The notes beneath the pieces were generated by a model. That model was not told the origin of the DNA. It did no database searches and saw nothing but the letters and a program-made list of their open reading frames with translations. The position numbers were made by a program, and so were the translations under genes. Below, piece after piece: positions 35,211-45,968 of a DNA stretch of 61,577 nt (positions within the stretch are counted from its first letter, which is position 1; the number at the start of each line of letters is the position of its first letter). Source of the stretch: Spizellomyces punctatus DAOM BR117 (Eukaryota > Chytridiomycota > Chytridiomycetes > Spizellomycetales > Spizellomycetaceae); the NCBI RefSeq assembly GCF_000182565.1, contig NW_015971552.1, positions 517,528 to 579,104 of the forward strand. The letters run 5' to 3'.

Positions 35211-38200
35211 ATGCGCATCCTGGCAGTATCCCTGGCTCTGTTGCTGGTGGTGGGCGGGACCACTGGGTCACCGTCTAGCACGAACTACAACAAAACAAAG
35301 AACAAAGTGCACTTGTCAAAGAGATGCGCTGCAGGTCTCATCACTTGTGGAGAGGACTGTTTCGACCCGGCTTTGGGCGAATATCACTGTGTAAACGCTC
35401 CAGATGGAACACCTTTGTTGGTTCAAGGCCCCGGGTATAACCCCAACGATCGTAAGTGTCTCATGGGAGGGGAAAGGGTTTGGTCTGTGGGTTACCTTTC
35501 GTCCTCCTTCCGCCTTCCGACTGGTTCTCCCCTCAAAGTCACTAACTTATCCACATATCTTTACGCACAAAGCCGATGCTGAGATACTGCCCGCGGATAT
35601 CACGGACATTGGAACTCCTACTGGCCAAACGAAGAAGATTACAATGACCAACAGATGTCCGCACAAAGTGTGGCCGGCTCTTCAGGGAAAATTCGGCGAT
35701 CCTGTCCCGGCCGACGGAGGATTTGGAATGGGACCGGGTACGACTGTAACCGTTCACGTTCCATATAATTGGGAATCCGGACGGATCTGGCCGCGGACGG
35801 GCTGCAAGATCAACAATGGAAAAGTCTTTTGTGAAACAGGCACGTGCGGCATCAAAGAAAACGGCTACGGCGTGCAATGCAAGGGCAATGGAGGAGTGCC
35901 GCCATACACCATCGTCGAATTTACTTTGCACGGGTACAAAAACCTTGATTACTACGACTTGTCTCAAGTAGATGGTCACAACATTGGAATCGCTGTCGCA
36001 GTTGTGGGAGGTGATAAAATCAACGATCCCGATATGGTTGAGCCCAAATTTGACTGCGGAAACGCGGCGTGCAGGATGGACATTTCCAAATACTGTCCCC
36101 CCGAGTTGGCCTTTATGAGTAGTGACGGGAAAAGAATCGTGGCATGCGGGAGTATCCATAACGCTGTGGAAGACCTCGTCCAGAGGACGTTGCATCCTGA
36201 CCCTTTGAAGCCCCTCTTTGACGATCAAGTCAAGAGGTCGCTTGTTGGATGCACCTGTGACCCAACAGGAACTTACAACCACTGCTACGCAAAGGTCGAT
36301 AAGCGTCCTGAGGCCGAGGGGAAGCGATGCTATGTGGAGGACTGGCCTTCTGTCAAGGAGCCCGGCCCATGGCCTACCCGATACGACAAAGTCTTCAAAG
36401 ACAGGTGTCCGCGTGAGTTCCTCGTGCACTTTGGGTGGCCATTCTGGATGTTCTTGGGAACATCGTCTGCCTTCCTTTACCTGTATTCATACTTTTTGAC
36501 AAATCATTGTAATCTTCAGTTGCTTATTCGTGGCAGTTTGACGACTTTTCCTCGACGTTCAATTGCCGAAACGCCGATTACCATATAACATTCTGTCCAG
36601 CGGCCGAGTGCGGGAAGGAAGCAAATGGAAAGGAGTGTCCCAACAATGCATGCTGCTCTTCATTCGGGACCTGTGGAGTCACAGAGACAGAATGCGGTGA
36701 CGGGTGTCAGTCCAACTGTAACAGCTTGGACGATTTCCCTGGCCCTGGAACATGTGCGTCACCTCCTTTGACCATTGTTGTCGGGTACTATAGCAATACG
36801 GCGTACGGACGAGGGGAAAACCTGCCCAACTGCAAAGGGACGTTGAAAGCGATGGCCCCGGAAGACCTCCGACCGACCGGTTTTACTCATCTGAACTATG
36901 TAAGGTTACTTATTGATGTGGATTCCACAGAGCATAATCAGATCTGTGTGAGTCTCTCTCTGACAGACTCGTCTTCCACATTTAGGCATTCGGTGCGATA
37001 TCCGTTGACTTCAAGCTTACCACCACTCGAAACGAGGATGACGATCTCATCAAGAGGTTCAATGGACTCAAGAGTTCGAACGGGAACTTGAAGACCTTGT
37101 GGTCAATTGGTGGATGGGCCTTCAATAATCCAGGATCTGGGACGGAAACACGATTTTCCGACATGGTCTCGTCTCCGGCCAATCGAGCCACGCTCATTGG
37201 CGATATTGTGCGGACAATCCCTGGACGTGGATTCGACGGAATTGACTTTGTACGTTGATTCGTCCTGTCGTCAATGCTCATCACTCTCTACTGTCTTAAC
37301 AGTGCCCCTTTCTTCTGCGTCTTGGAATTAATAGGACTGGGAGTATCCAGGCCCGGCGCGGGGTGGTAGGGATTCTGACCCCGCAAACTTTGTGCAATTT
37401 CTCAAGGAACTCCGTCAGGCTTTTGACCGCAGCAATCTCAAACTGATCATTACTGTCACGGCTCCCCCAACTCAATTGAACCTTGCTGAATATGATCTGA
37501 AGACGTTAAAAGAAAATGTTGACTGGATCAACTTGATGACCTACGACTTTCATGGAGCCTCTCCCGCCGTTAACCAACCGGCGAATCCCGTCGACAATCG
37601 GCCACCACCCAATGCGTGGGGCAGCGAATCCTTGGGCGTCCAGCCGCACGCTAACAAATTTGATATCGACAATGCTCTGCGAGCGTATCTCAAAGCCGGT
37701 GTTCCACGGGAAAAACTTGTCATGGGAATTGCGTTCTACGGTCGTTCGTACACGTTGATGCGTCCTGATTGCATCGACCCGGGATGTCCGTATTCCAGTG
37801 CCGGGAAACCGGGCGTGTGCACTAACGTCCCTGGGTTCATCAGTTACTCCGAGGTGCAGGCCCTCGATCGGACGCAAACTGCGGTAGACAAAACTAGCAT
37901 GAGCGCCGTAGCAAGTTCTGGTGATCAATGGATCTCGTAAGCAGACGATCTGATCGTTGTTCTAGATGTGGATTTAAGTTAACCAACTTTCACTAACTCA
38001 CCATGCCGTCCTTTATAATATGCACCTCCGGCCTTTCACAGATATGAAAACCACGAAACAATTCAAGCAAAGATGGGCATCGCCGCCAAACAATGTCTCC
38101 CAGGTGTCGCCATTTGGTCTCTCGACCTCGATCCGGATGGTGTATTGCTTCTCTCTGTTACAGGCAATGCCAATACAGAGACTCCCAATACAGGGTTTTG

Positions 38201-39282
38201 TACCGCTGACGGCCGCTGGAGAACGACCGCAGCTGGGCAGACGAGTTCCTACAATTGCCCATACGGAGAAGGATCGATAGTGCGACACTGCGGCTCAGAC
38301 GGCCGCTGGGGAGACGTGGTCAACAATTGTGCCGATGTCCATACTGGTGCGTGCTAGCAAGGTGTGGGGCGCGGCTGCTTCTTTTCGTGTTCTGATCTGA
38401 CTTTCTACGGATGGATTCCGCTGCGAACATCCATTCCTGCCCTATTTCAGAGCATTTTGCGGATGATTTCAAGAATTGCAAAAATGGTCCCGATGTGGGC
38501 TCAACTATCGCATCTCTCAATTTGAATGACATTACAGTGGGTGCTGGAAGTAGCGGTCTTACTCGACGTCAGAGGCCTGGAGTGGCTGCTTTCCGAAACT
38601 CTACATCTCTCACGTCTGGCGATAATTTCCCAAACTCTACCGCAGCCATCACTCATGACCAGCCACTGAATGCTACAGCATCCCGTCCTCCAACACCCGG
38701 AACCGCCCGGGTTGCGGCAGCTGCCCTTCCAGTGCGCGTTGCCGATGCCCCCGCGCCTGCGAGCACCTTAAAGGATCTGTGGGATCTCATGAAATACAAC
38801 CCAGCGGCAGTCGACCTTCCGTATGCAGCTGGCATCTTTGCCAACACGCCAGCCACGCCTCCCTCGACAACGATTCACACCATTCTCCCACCCACTCAGA
38901 AACCTACAGTAGTTCCTCCGTCATCTACTACCAGTGCAGGTCATACTGCCACTCCCTCGGCCACGACGACGACCATACCATCACCTCCTTCAAATGGGGA
39001 ATGCCGTTCTACTAATTGCGGAGTATACGATGGTAAGGATGCTCAGAAGGCGTTTTCCTCGTTTATTTTGATGAAAAATGGTTACTCAATGTTCTGTTCG
39101 TTCCCGGCTATCGTCCATACTTCTTCTGTAATCATCGGGGTTACCATATAGTAACACAATATGTATGCTGTGATGGTCAGCTATGTCCAAACGTTGCTCC
39201 GAGACGTTGCGGGCCGGCGTGCTACGATCCGGCCATTTATACTTGCTGCAACAGTCAGCTGCAACCCAAGGGAACCTGTTAG
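35211..39282 (+). CDS. Secreted fusion: CBM52-like, thaumatin, CBM18, GH18 chitinase, HRM-like, tandem CBM52-like; 1114 aa
   Basis: Exons 35211-35451, 35573-36412, 36520-36899, 36986-37249, 37335-37936, 38042-38346, 38451-39032 and 39152-39282 sum to 3345 nt and stay in frame. Order: signal peptide ([19 protein letters not shown]); Lys-Arg site; CBM52-like [16 protein letters not shown]; complete thaumatin domain ([76 protein letters not shown]); CBM18 ([15 protein letters not shown]); GH18 chitinase with [12 protein letters not shown], catalytic [34 protein letters not shown] and [13 protein letters not shown]-like repeat with [14 protein letters not shown]; a linker with a dibasic LTRRQR; a Thr/Pro mucin-like stretch; and two CBM52-like units (CGVYDVTQYVCC and [14 protein letters not shown]). 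It should bind and cut chitin or glucan walls. The stop lies 135 bp before the assembly gap. Confidence 0.88.
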
Positions 39283-39729
39283 ACAGGATCACACGCGATT
39301 GAGACACGACATTGTTATATCCGCTCAGGTTACAAGTGTGTGATGCTTAGTACTTTCGGGCATAGATTTAGTAGAGATAGAAATGCAAGACGTAGACTTT
39401 GGAAATGCTTCTGTTTNNNNNNNNNNNNNNNNNNNNNNNNNNNNNNNNNNNNNNNNNNNNNNNNNNNNNNNNNNNNNNNNNNNNNNNNNNNNNNNNNNNN
39501 NNNNNNNNNNNNNNNNNNNNNNNNNNNNNNNNNNNNNNNNNNNNNNNNNNNNNNNNNNNNNNNNNNNNNNNNNNNNNNNNNNNNNNNNNNNNNACCCGTT
39601 GTACCTAAAGGTTTCCAGGAGCGATGCAAAATGATGTCCCTTCATAACTCGCTGTTTACACATGCGTTCGATTTGCCTTGTGGTGATCCGGATGGGCGAA
39701 CAATTGTTCGCCATTTTTCGGAAACTATC
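39283..39729. other. Intergenic region containing the assembly gap
   Basis: Short spacer between two convergent genes, with 177 Ns in the middle. Open frames running through the Ns are artefacts. Confidence 0.7.
39417..39593. other. Assembly gap (177 N)
   Basis: A run of unknown bases of exactly 177 positions. Its size may be an estimate. The sequence on either side is non-coding in my models. Confidence 0.99.
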
Positions 39730-41362
39730 TTACGATGAAGAGTGGATTCTCGGATACTGTTTCCAAACAACATAATCAGATGGAATGGCCCCAGATCGCT
39801 TGCCGTGCTCGTCCCGATCATAGATTTTAGCAACCACAAAAAACCCGTCTTTGTGGGAGGAATCGTAGGGGATGTCGAAGTAAAGCCTTTGCCTGTGCAT
39901 AGGCTCTATGATCTGGCATCTTCTCCGGCGTATATTTGGGCTGAAAAGCACGGTGCCGTCCACGGTTGGAAACAGCATGGGGGCAGCGGGACTTTCGTAT
40001 TCGTCATCGTCCTCGTCGTCCCCGTCATCAAATGACTTTTCATCCTCCAAACCAAACGGATCTTCAATCGTGGCAACTTGTTGTAGAGAAATAAGATCGA
40101 ATACTGTAATGTTTTCTGACGAGTGAACGAATAAATGTGTTCGCGTCATGTGATACCCATTATCGGGGGGTAGTTGAATGCGATGCTCTGGATGAACCAA
40201 TGCGTACTCGTCAGACTCGGCAATAAGGTAATTATCGGCGATGCGAACCAGACGAAAAATGTCCTCTCCGTCAGCATCTTGAGTAACGTATCCCAGCATT
40301 TTCTCGTTGAATGCAGCGGGTGTGGCAGATGGTACTTGAAAGAGCTTCCGAAGATAGTATGTTGGTGGACCGGAGGGAGACGGCGGCGTGTCTGATGCAG
40401 AGACAGCTTCGCCGGGAGTGATAGGGTTGCCGACTATTTCCCACACGTCCAGCGGGCCCAATTGAGTGTCCCGTCTACGAGTTACACATATTCGTCCACA
40501 AACGCTTGCAAACGTGTTGGCCGCCGTGTTGATTTTGTGAGACCAGCTAGAGGCATGGACCAGGTATTCCTGCCCTCTCATATCGTCAAGTACGAAAAAG
40601 GGGCTCGCCAGAGACGGTACTAGCGTGGTCACCGGAGTGTGTCGTACAGATCGGGATAGCTCCGCTAGATTCAGCTGCCATGTTTTTGTAGCTGAGATAG
40701 CATGGCAGAATGCCCGACGACACAAAAGAGTGAAGGGCCTTTCAGCTTCAGCTTTAAAAGAAAAAGAACCGAAGTGACCTCAGCGGCTTACGCTCAAAAG
40801 GGTATGATGTATGCACTACGGAGCTGCCCACAACATGGAAGCGAGCATGCGAGTCTTCCACCGGCTGACGATGAAACGCTCCGACGCACGTTACTGCCTT
40901 TCCACACGGGCCCGAAACGGGAGGTAAATTCTTTTTGCATACACCAGTATGAGTGGGAAGTGGGGTCTCCGGCCAAGGACGCGACCAAGCACCGGAAGAC
41001 AACACAAGATCCCTCCATGTCTCGTTGACGTCGTAGAGATCCGGGGCAGTGCCGGGAAAGAAGGTAATGTGCAAGAGACGTTTCCAAATGTGAGCTTGAC
41101 CAACGGGCCCGCGGATCAGCCCACACCAGCTCACGGAAACCTGTTCACAGACAAGCAGATCTGACCAGCTGCAGAAAGCAAAGATCCGGAGTAGCACATC
41201 TGTGGAGCTCACTACCGCCTGCCCTTGCCCTTTTCTTGACCCCATTGTTGAATCGAATCGAAAGTGCGGTTTGAGAAGAGTGTGCGGTGTGTTTCCCGCG
41301 GTCTCATTCTGTGTCATAGCTCCAGCTTTAGATAGATGAAGACCGTCGGGTCCGCTGTGCAT
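39730..41362 (-). CDS. F-box protein, about 530 aa
   Basis: Likely SCF ubiquitin-ligase adaptor. Two exons, 41362-40792 and 40751-39730, join in frame across a 40-nt intron (GTAAGC...TTTTAAAG), which is short but has good ends. The F-box lies at about residues 50-90: SSTDVLLRIFAFCSWSDLLV, VSVSWCGLIRGPVGQAHIW, KRLL. The second half contains strand-rich text that could form a beta-propeller-like or WD-like substrate domain (DVWEIVGNPI, FRLVRIADNYLIAESDE, HLFVHSSENITVFDLIS), an acidic run (DDGDDEDDDEYES) and VVAKIYDRDEHGKRSG. Starts at the first ATG. Internal Mets near 41320 and 41245 are alternatives. Confidence 0.75.
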
Positions 41363-41968
41363 CCTTGCATGTCCATTCCAATATGTACGTAATCAATAGT
41401 GTCTTGGCAAGAACTAGTGTCACACACAATACACCAATGTGGATTGAACCACTGGATAACCAGCCCTTAAAGCCAACTAGCTAACTCCTTACAAGTAACA
41501 AACTATCACTATGTCTCCCACCTTACTAAGACGCATACAAGCCACCCCCGACCCCCCGACCCGCACCGCTGACCAGGCGGGCATCTTACAATCGCCGGCC
41601 CAGATAGTGCCCCAAACGTCGATCTAACAGAACGTAAGGATCCCTCCCAGCGCTGCGATTTAGTAGTAGATTGGGACCTAGTAGTAGGATATAGCAGAAA
41701 CCCATGTGTACCCCCGCATTATACTAAGAACCGTGAACCCTAACCCTAACCCATTGAGGAAATGGATCAGAAGATGGTTTAGCTCTACCAACAGTGGTTG
41801 AGCTCTACTGACTGCGATCTCATCTGAAAGTCCTTACATTCCAGTCGCACTCTGGAAAATTTCACCATTGCATCCATTCCTAGTGACATCTAGTTATGGG
41901 CATCCCTGCCCACTCAATACCCAATCATGTCTGTACTGCTATACTATCGAGTGAGCATACTTCTCCTC
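41363..41968. other. Intergenic, 606 bp, with telomere-like repeat
   Basis: Spacer between the F-box gene start (-) and the class C receptor stop (-). It contains the CCCTAA block at 41736-41752 and a GC-rich stretch with poly-C runs near 41545-41580. No ORF is credible. Confidence 0.5.
41736..41752. repeat. Interstitial telomere-like repeat (CCCTAA)n
   Basis: About 2.8 units of the CCCTAA hexamer (AACCCTAACCCTAACCC), about 220 bp downstream of the class C receptor stop codon. In the sense of that minus-strand gene it reads TTAGGG. Confidence 0.9.
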
Positions 41969-44900
41969 TCAGACCTCAGAGTCATCTAATGTGCTCTTAG
42001 CTGCTTTGCCGTTCTCGGCAAAACCACTGATACGACTCAAAGACCCAGGCCCATGCACCTTGGGAATTACCTTGTTCGATTTTTCGCTCTGATTTGTTAC
42101 AGAACCGGGATTGCTTGATGCGGGTCTGTTAGCCCTACTATTGGGAATCACATCGGATGTACGACGGCAAAGTTTGGCGATCAACGTGGCCCATTCCTCC
42201 AGTTCTTGCGCTGATGGGACTCGGACGGTAACACTCGAGGCTGGATCAGTGGAATGGCGGAGGCGGAGGGTGTAAATGCCCTCGGACTCTTCGACTTGGG
42301 TGGAGAACTCGTAAGTTAAAAGTGGAAAGTAGCGACACGTCTGGAATTGGGGGCGAGGGGGTGTTAGATAGCTTAACTCCAGGACATGAAACTATCGTAC
42401 CGTTGCTGCATGCTTCTTTGCACCTCCGGCGAGCAGTGCAATAGCTTTATCTGCATAGACAATAAGTGTCCTTTCGGCCCAGAAGGAAACCATTGATTGA
42501 CGATCAGACACCCAAACTTTCCCGTACTTGGTCTAACATTTGAACCGTGAGCGCCGAGGTAGGTTTAAGGTAGAAAACGACAATGCAGCCTACCGCCGTT
42601 TTGGAAACCGAGTTAACCGCCCAACTATCCGTCGTTGGATCCTTTTTCTTTCGAATTCCACTTCGCAAAAGATCATTGTTGCTCCTATTCGCCTGGCGCG
42701 ATTGCCACAGTTGAAATAATTTGTTTCCGAACAAGATACCAAGCGTGAGAAACACGGCTGCGTATGTGGCAATGACCTTGATGATCAAGTATCCAGAGTA
42801 GGAGATATCGAGAAGGAAGAGTATGGGGAGGACAAAAATCATGATTCCGCTGTAAGCGTAGAGAACGTACCCCAAAGATTTGCTCTCGCTGAACTGTTTA
42901 GGAAGGTTACGGGTGGCGAAGGCCATAAAGCCTCCGGCAATGAGCAGAAGGACTGTGTATCCGAAGAGGATGCCTGTGATTATAGAGGCGTTGGATGTCA
43001 GACGAAGCAGAGCATTGCAGCACAACAGGTATACGCTACCGCACCCTGCACAGCCCATTGTCGAGGACCCGTTGAGGAAGCGCAGAAAGCCCGGGACTCT
43101 ACCAAACTGGGGCTAATGATATTGTAAACTTCTTTCTGTGGACGCGGTGGGTCTACAATGGTCCATACTAGAACAATGACCTAATTGCAGCAATCGTTAC
43201 TCCTACATCAACAGCTGGCCGACCCTGCATTTTTGGCGACGTACCACATAAATGCCAGCTACAGTGGCGAGCCAGGAAAACATGTGCTTGTTTGTGGTAC
43301 CGATCTTTCTTGCGCCTTGTCTCCTGAAGATTGCGAAAAGACGGAAAGTTTTTACAAGCAAACTGCCTAGAACGAGACCCAGGCCACAAGGGATGAGCCA
43401 GGCAGCAGCAACGCAAGCCGCCTGAGATGGTTCTCCCAGGAGAGTTACTGGGTAGAAGGTGCCAGTCAAAATACCGATGAGTGTAGTGGCTAAAATTGGC
43501 GGACTGTTTGCCTGTTCGTTCGCCGAAACAGAGTGGGTGAGACGTGCTGAACGGCTCATCAATGACTCGGCCCACCTTGAAAATTGGGTTACTCCATTCG
43601 TTCGCCAAGATAACCATCACTAATAAAATAGCAAGCACAGCAATGGCACACAGAACAATAGTAAAGGTACCCATCCCGTCATGGACATCGACCGTGGTCA
43701 ACAGCGTGGTGACTTGCAATACATCCGAAGGCCTCATTGTACCCCCGTTGAAATATACGGGCTCCGCATAACGTGTGACGTAAGTGGCCTTTTCCCCTGC
43801 CTTATCCCATGTGCCAAACGGAATCCAGGAGTCAGTACCATAATCATAGTATAATATATCCATGGCTGCAAGTCGGTCGCCGTATTCATCCAGTGCCAGC
43901 GAGCCGGTGACACCTTGTTTCTCCGGAAAGGAGAAATCTTCTGGAACAGTAAACCTAAATCCACTGGTGTGTATATCAGCGAGATCCGAGAAGGTGACTG
44001 TGTTACTTTTCAGAAGCTTGTCAAAGCCGTAGACCATCATCTCGAGACTATTAAGGAGAAGCGATTGATTAAGAACCGGGCATTGTCATTCAGATGAGAG
44101 GAAATGTACCAGCCGGCGAAAAACATAGCATAGCTCGTGGGAGATGCCGACATATCGCCATTGGCATATTCCATTTGCCAGGCAGGAAGAAAGGTATTCT
44201 TATAAATGTCTCCGGAAGCTTCGCGAGGGTAAGGCTGCCAAACACCGTGCCATAGTCGAAGCTCAGCAGGTTCAAGGCCGCCCGCATCTGGGTTGTTCGG
44301 ATCCATAGCATGGATAAGAGACGGATCACTGTACGCAATCCACTGATAGTCGGTAGACACCATTCCACGTTTCTCGGCCTCTTTCAGAATACCCGTCAAC
44401 CCCTCAGGGGCGCCGAAATAGACCAGAACCGTCGCAGCAGACTCAATCACTTTGCTGACGAGAAGGGAGAAGTCGTCATTGTCCGGATAGAATGTCTGCA
44501 CGGTGGCGATGTCAACCTTCATGAACTTCGCATACTCGATCGCCCTTGTAAGTAACCCCGTGCCCATGTTGTCAGTCGGAGCGATGAAACCTATTTGGAG
44601 ACGTTCAGCTTTGAAAATCAGTCATAATACATCATATCGCTTCCCCTTACTTACCCAACCGGGTCCAGGACGTGTTCAACACAAGGTTGATTGTCGCCTC
44701 AGCAGCCAAGTTATCATTCGGAATGGTACGAAAGAAGTTGGGATAATCATTCCTGCTCGACAGCCCAGCATTCGCGGACGAACCATCGCAAACAGGCATT
44801 CCGAAAAAGTTTGCCGCCGCAGCCAGACCCTTTGTGGCATCAGAGTATCCGGCACCGATGACTGCCGTTACTCCATCAATCAAGGCCAGATGAATGGCCG

Positions 44901-45254
44901 AATTGATTGAGGTTGAAGCAGTCGGAATCAGGACATCTGGATCTGGATCCCAGTTGTCGTTCACGATGAGCTGAATGGGGGGGGGAGGTTGGGTCAACGA
45001 GCTTCAGATCCTGATGAATATCCGATTGGCTCAGAAGCTGGGTAAGCCGGAGGTTGGTGACATTGAGGACCTTGAAACACCAGTCTTGGTCCGCACCGTA
45101 AAAGTCCAGACTAAATGGAGAGGTGTTAGTAGGGTGTCTGCCATTGGAAAACAGGACGCGCTGCCTACCTGATACCGATTCTGATGCTCGCAGGAGTAGC
45201 AGAAACCAACGCAAGAAGCGGAAGACCAAGTAGAAAAAGACAAAGCGAAGGCAT
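41969..45254 (-). CDS. Class C (GABA-B-like) G-protein-coupled receptor with Venus-flytrap domain and C-terminal PH-like region
   Basis: Plasma-membrane receptor for an unknown small ligand. The start at 45254 gives a signal peptide (PSLCLFLLGLPLLALVSA). The periplasmic-binding-like ectodomain follows over several exons: LDFYGADQDWCFKVL, IQLIVNDNWDPDPDVLIPT, AVIGAGYSDATKGLA, PNFFRTIPNDNLAAEA, IGFIAPTDNMGTG, VLVYFGAPEGLTGILKEAEK and YQWIAYSD. TM1 is FTIVLCAIAVLAILLVMVIL, then NEWSNPIFKANSPPILA after removal of a 64-nt intron. TM3 has the class C signature CVAAAWLIPCGLGLVLGSLL followed by VKTFRLFAIFR. TM4-TM7 follow, with SASIITGILFGYTVLLLIAG. A C-terminal PH-like segment (VSFWAERTLIVYADKAIALL ... 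LEEWATLIAKLCRR) precedes a basic tail. A C9 run at 44977-44985 breaks the frame between the second and third ectodomain parts. Confidence 0.85.
44977..44985 (-). other. Frame break at a C9 homopolymer inside the receptor ectodomain
   Basis: On the minus strand, the coding frame before the nine-C run (DLKLVDPTSP) differs by one base from the frame after it (IQLIVNDNWDPD). One extra C, or two fewer, would restore the frame. No splice signals explain the shift. A sequencing indel is the simplest reading. Confidence 0.7.
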
Positions 45255-45493
45255 CTTTGATTGTTAACAGATCGGTACGTTGATATAGTAAGTGTTATCT
45301 GAACAAACACAGCAAGACTTCTTAATATACGGGTTATGGATGGGTTTCAGGAATGTGGGAATTTTGAGGACAACGATATCTATTGTTCGATAGCCGTGAT
45401 CTATTCATACGAGGCCTAAGTAACCCTCATCCACCGACGTCACATTTTTAGGCCTAACCCTTTACATTACATTAACCTTTGCTCATCATTCAT

Positions 45494-45515
45494 TAACCCT
45501 AACCCTAACCCCTAA
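45494..45515. repeat. Interstitial telomere-like repeat (CCCTAA)n
   Basis: TAACCCTAACCCTAACCCC, about three hexamers, within the divergent promoter region. Same unit as at 41736 and, inverted, at 47045-47133. Confidence 0.9.
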
Positions 45516-45562
45516 GTTCAGCTCAATTGTTATAAATAAACATTACGGGCGGATCGAGCTGC

Positions 45563-45578
45563 ATTGTTTGGGAACAAT
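45563..45578. promoter_or_regulatory. Palindrome copy 1, ATTGTT-N4-AACAAT
   Basis: ATTGTTTGGGAACAAT, a 6-bp inverted repeat with a 4-bp spacer, preceded by GC. Two more copies lie within the next 135 bp. The half site matches the HMG-box (SOX/mating-type) consensus. Confidence 0.65.
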
Positions 45579-45620
45579 CAACCTTGGTAATAAGTACGCG
45601 TTACCAGCAGATGGACCTGC

Positions 45621-45636
45621 ATTGTTTGCGAACAAT
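45621..45636. promoter_or_regulatory. Palindrome copy 2, ATTGTT-N4-AACAAT
   Basis: ATTGTTTGCGAACAAT, differing from copy 1 at one spacer base, and again preceded by GC. It starts 58 bp after copy 1. Confidence 0.65.
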
Positions 45637-45697
45637 ACACCATAAAGGGAGGCGTTGCATGATAGCGACAAAATATTGAGCTGAACTAGACTGGCTT

Positions 45698-45713
45698 ATT
45701 GTTACCAAACAAT
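45698..45713. promoter_or_regulatory. Palindrome copy 3, ATTGTT-N4-AACAAT
   Basis: ATTGTTACCAAACAAT, with a different spacer but intact half sites, followed by GC so that it reads as copy 1 in inverted orientation. It starts 77 bp after copy 2. Confidence 0.65.
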
Positions 45714-45968
45714 GCTGCACATAATTCCATCCGTCAGTAACATTGTGCTTAGTGCACCTCGCAACTTTTTGTGAACGGGAATAGTAAGAGGCAATCTGTC
45801 AATACAGTAAAACCTTTCTACCAAGACGATGCAAACATTGTTAACATCGGATGGCGCACTTCTTATTTTTTTGCATCAAATGCACATGCGTACCTTGCGG
45901 TAGACAAATAGCCACATGCGTATCCCACTCCCGACCTCAGAAATGCTACTGCTGAAGGCACAAAAATC

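Larger units (their letters stand above)
45255..45968. promoter_or_regulatory. Divergent promoter region between two membrane-protein genes, 714 bp
   Basis: Region upstream of both the class C receptor (-) and the 7TM-like gene (+). It contains a telomere-like block (45494-45515) and three copies of an ATTGTT-N4-AACAAT palindrome, listed separately. Confidence 0.6.

Noticed and set aside
38128-38162. 22-nt intron after LDLDPDG in the chitinase gene
   Set aside because: Too short for splicing, and the frame reads straight through in the same register.
39325-39738. Open reading frames across the N run
   Set aside because: They consist mostly of unknown residues and are artefacts of the assembly gap.
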